This document shows positions 50,607-50,631 of a DNA stretch of 50,631 nt, piece by piece. Position 1 is the first letter of the stretch, and the number at the start of each line of letters is the position of its first letter. This stretch comes from Candidatus Eiseniibacteriota bacterium (lineage in GTDB: Bacteria > Eisenbacteria > RBG-16-71-46 > CAIMUX01): contig JAKQSZ010000024.1 in assembly GCA_029569475.1 (NCBI GenBank), positions 1-50,631 on the forward strand. The letters run 5' to 3'. The translations under genes were made by a program, and so were the position numbers. The notes under the pieces were generated by a model. The model did not search any database and was not told where the DNA came from. It saw only the letters and a list, made by a program, of their open reading frames with translations.

Positions 50607-50631
50607 TCCTCGCGGTCAGGCCGGTCGACGC

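Overview
The window is high-GC, gene-dense bacterial DNA with 35 well-supported or plausible protein genes, one tRNA and almost no classical mobile DNA. Several features point to a Gram-negative lineage of the FCB type (Eisenbacteria, Krumholzibacteriota and similar uncultured phyla): large exported carboxypeptidases and beta-propellers ending in FlgD-like Ig domains, a two-subunit 2-oxoacid:ferredoxin oxidoreductase, and many secreted proteins built from Asp-box, beta-helix and Cys-rich modules. The phylum is an inference from protein architecture. No rRNA or ribosomal protein is present to fix it.

Layout. 0.5-3.5 kb: korAB (2-oxoacid:ferredoxin oxidoreductase). 3.9-8.1 kb: a secreted PPC-type protein and a large secreted M14 carboxypeptidase with an intrinsic terminator. 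8.3-12.6 kb: threonine ammonia-lyase, a DinB-like protein and a molybdopterin oxidoreductase. 12.6-15.5 kb: two GlgC-type ADP-glucose pyrophosphorylase paralogues and tRNA-Trp. 15.7-18.9 kb: a TolB-like propeller and a polytopic glycosyltransferase. 18.8-27.7 kb: a long minus-strand run with a beta-helix protein, a NamZ-type muramidase, a MurU-AmgK-like fusion, photolyase, a TIGR01777 epimerase and a second M14 peptidase; the last three are joined by 4-bp overlaps. 27.7-32.1 kb: a low-GC beta-helix protein and a sortilin-like lipoprotein. 32.4-38.2 kb: dapE, dapC and dapD (succinylase branch of diaminopimelate synthesis) and a Lon-like protease. 38.8-44 kb: a small secreted protein, a propeller protein, an RluA pseudouridine synthase and RsgA. 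44-50.6 kb: a 3D-domain protein, twin XRE-cupin regulators, mazG, a cytidine deaminase-pyrimidine phosphorylase pair and a small membrane protein.

Two themes stand out. First, three otherwise different exported or apparently exported proteins end in the same 15-residue tail, P-T-E-x-T-[TS]-W-G-[QR]-I-K-x-x-[YF]-[RK] at the extreme C terminus, while three other exported proteins end in a FlgD-like Ig domain. No protein has both. The tail looks like an undescribed C-terminal sorting or anchoring signal. Second, the window is full of short tandem duplications, often exactly three copies. The strangest flank one gene: the threonine ammonia-lyase has its ribosome-binding site plus first eight codons in three tandem copies upstream, making two 8-codon mini-ORFs, and its last codons plus stop in three copies downstream. 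A third item is a likely muramic acid recycling cassette, NamZ next to a MurU-AmgK fusion.
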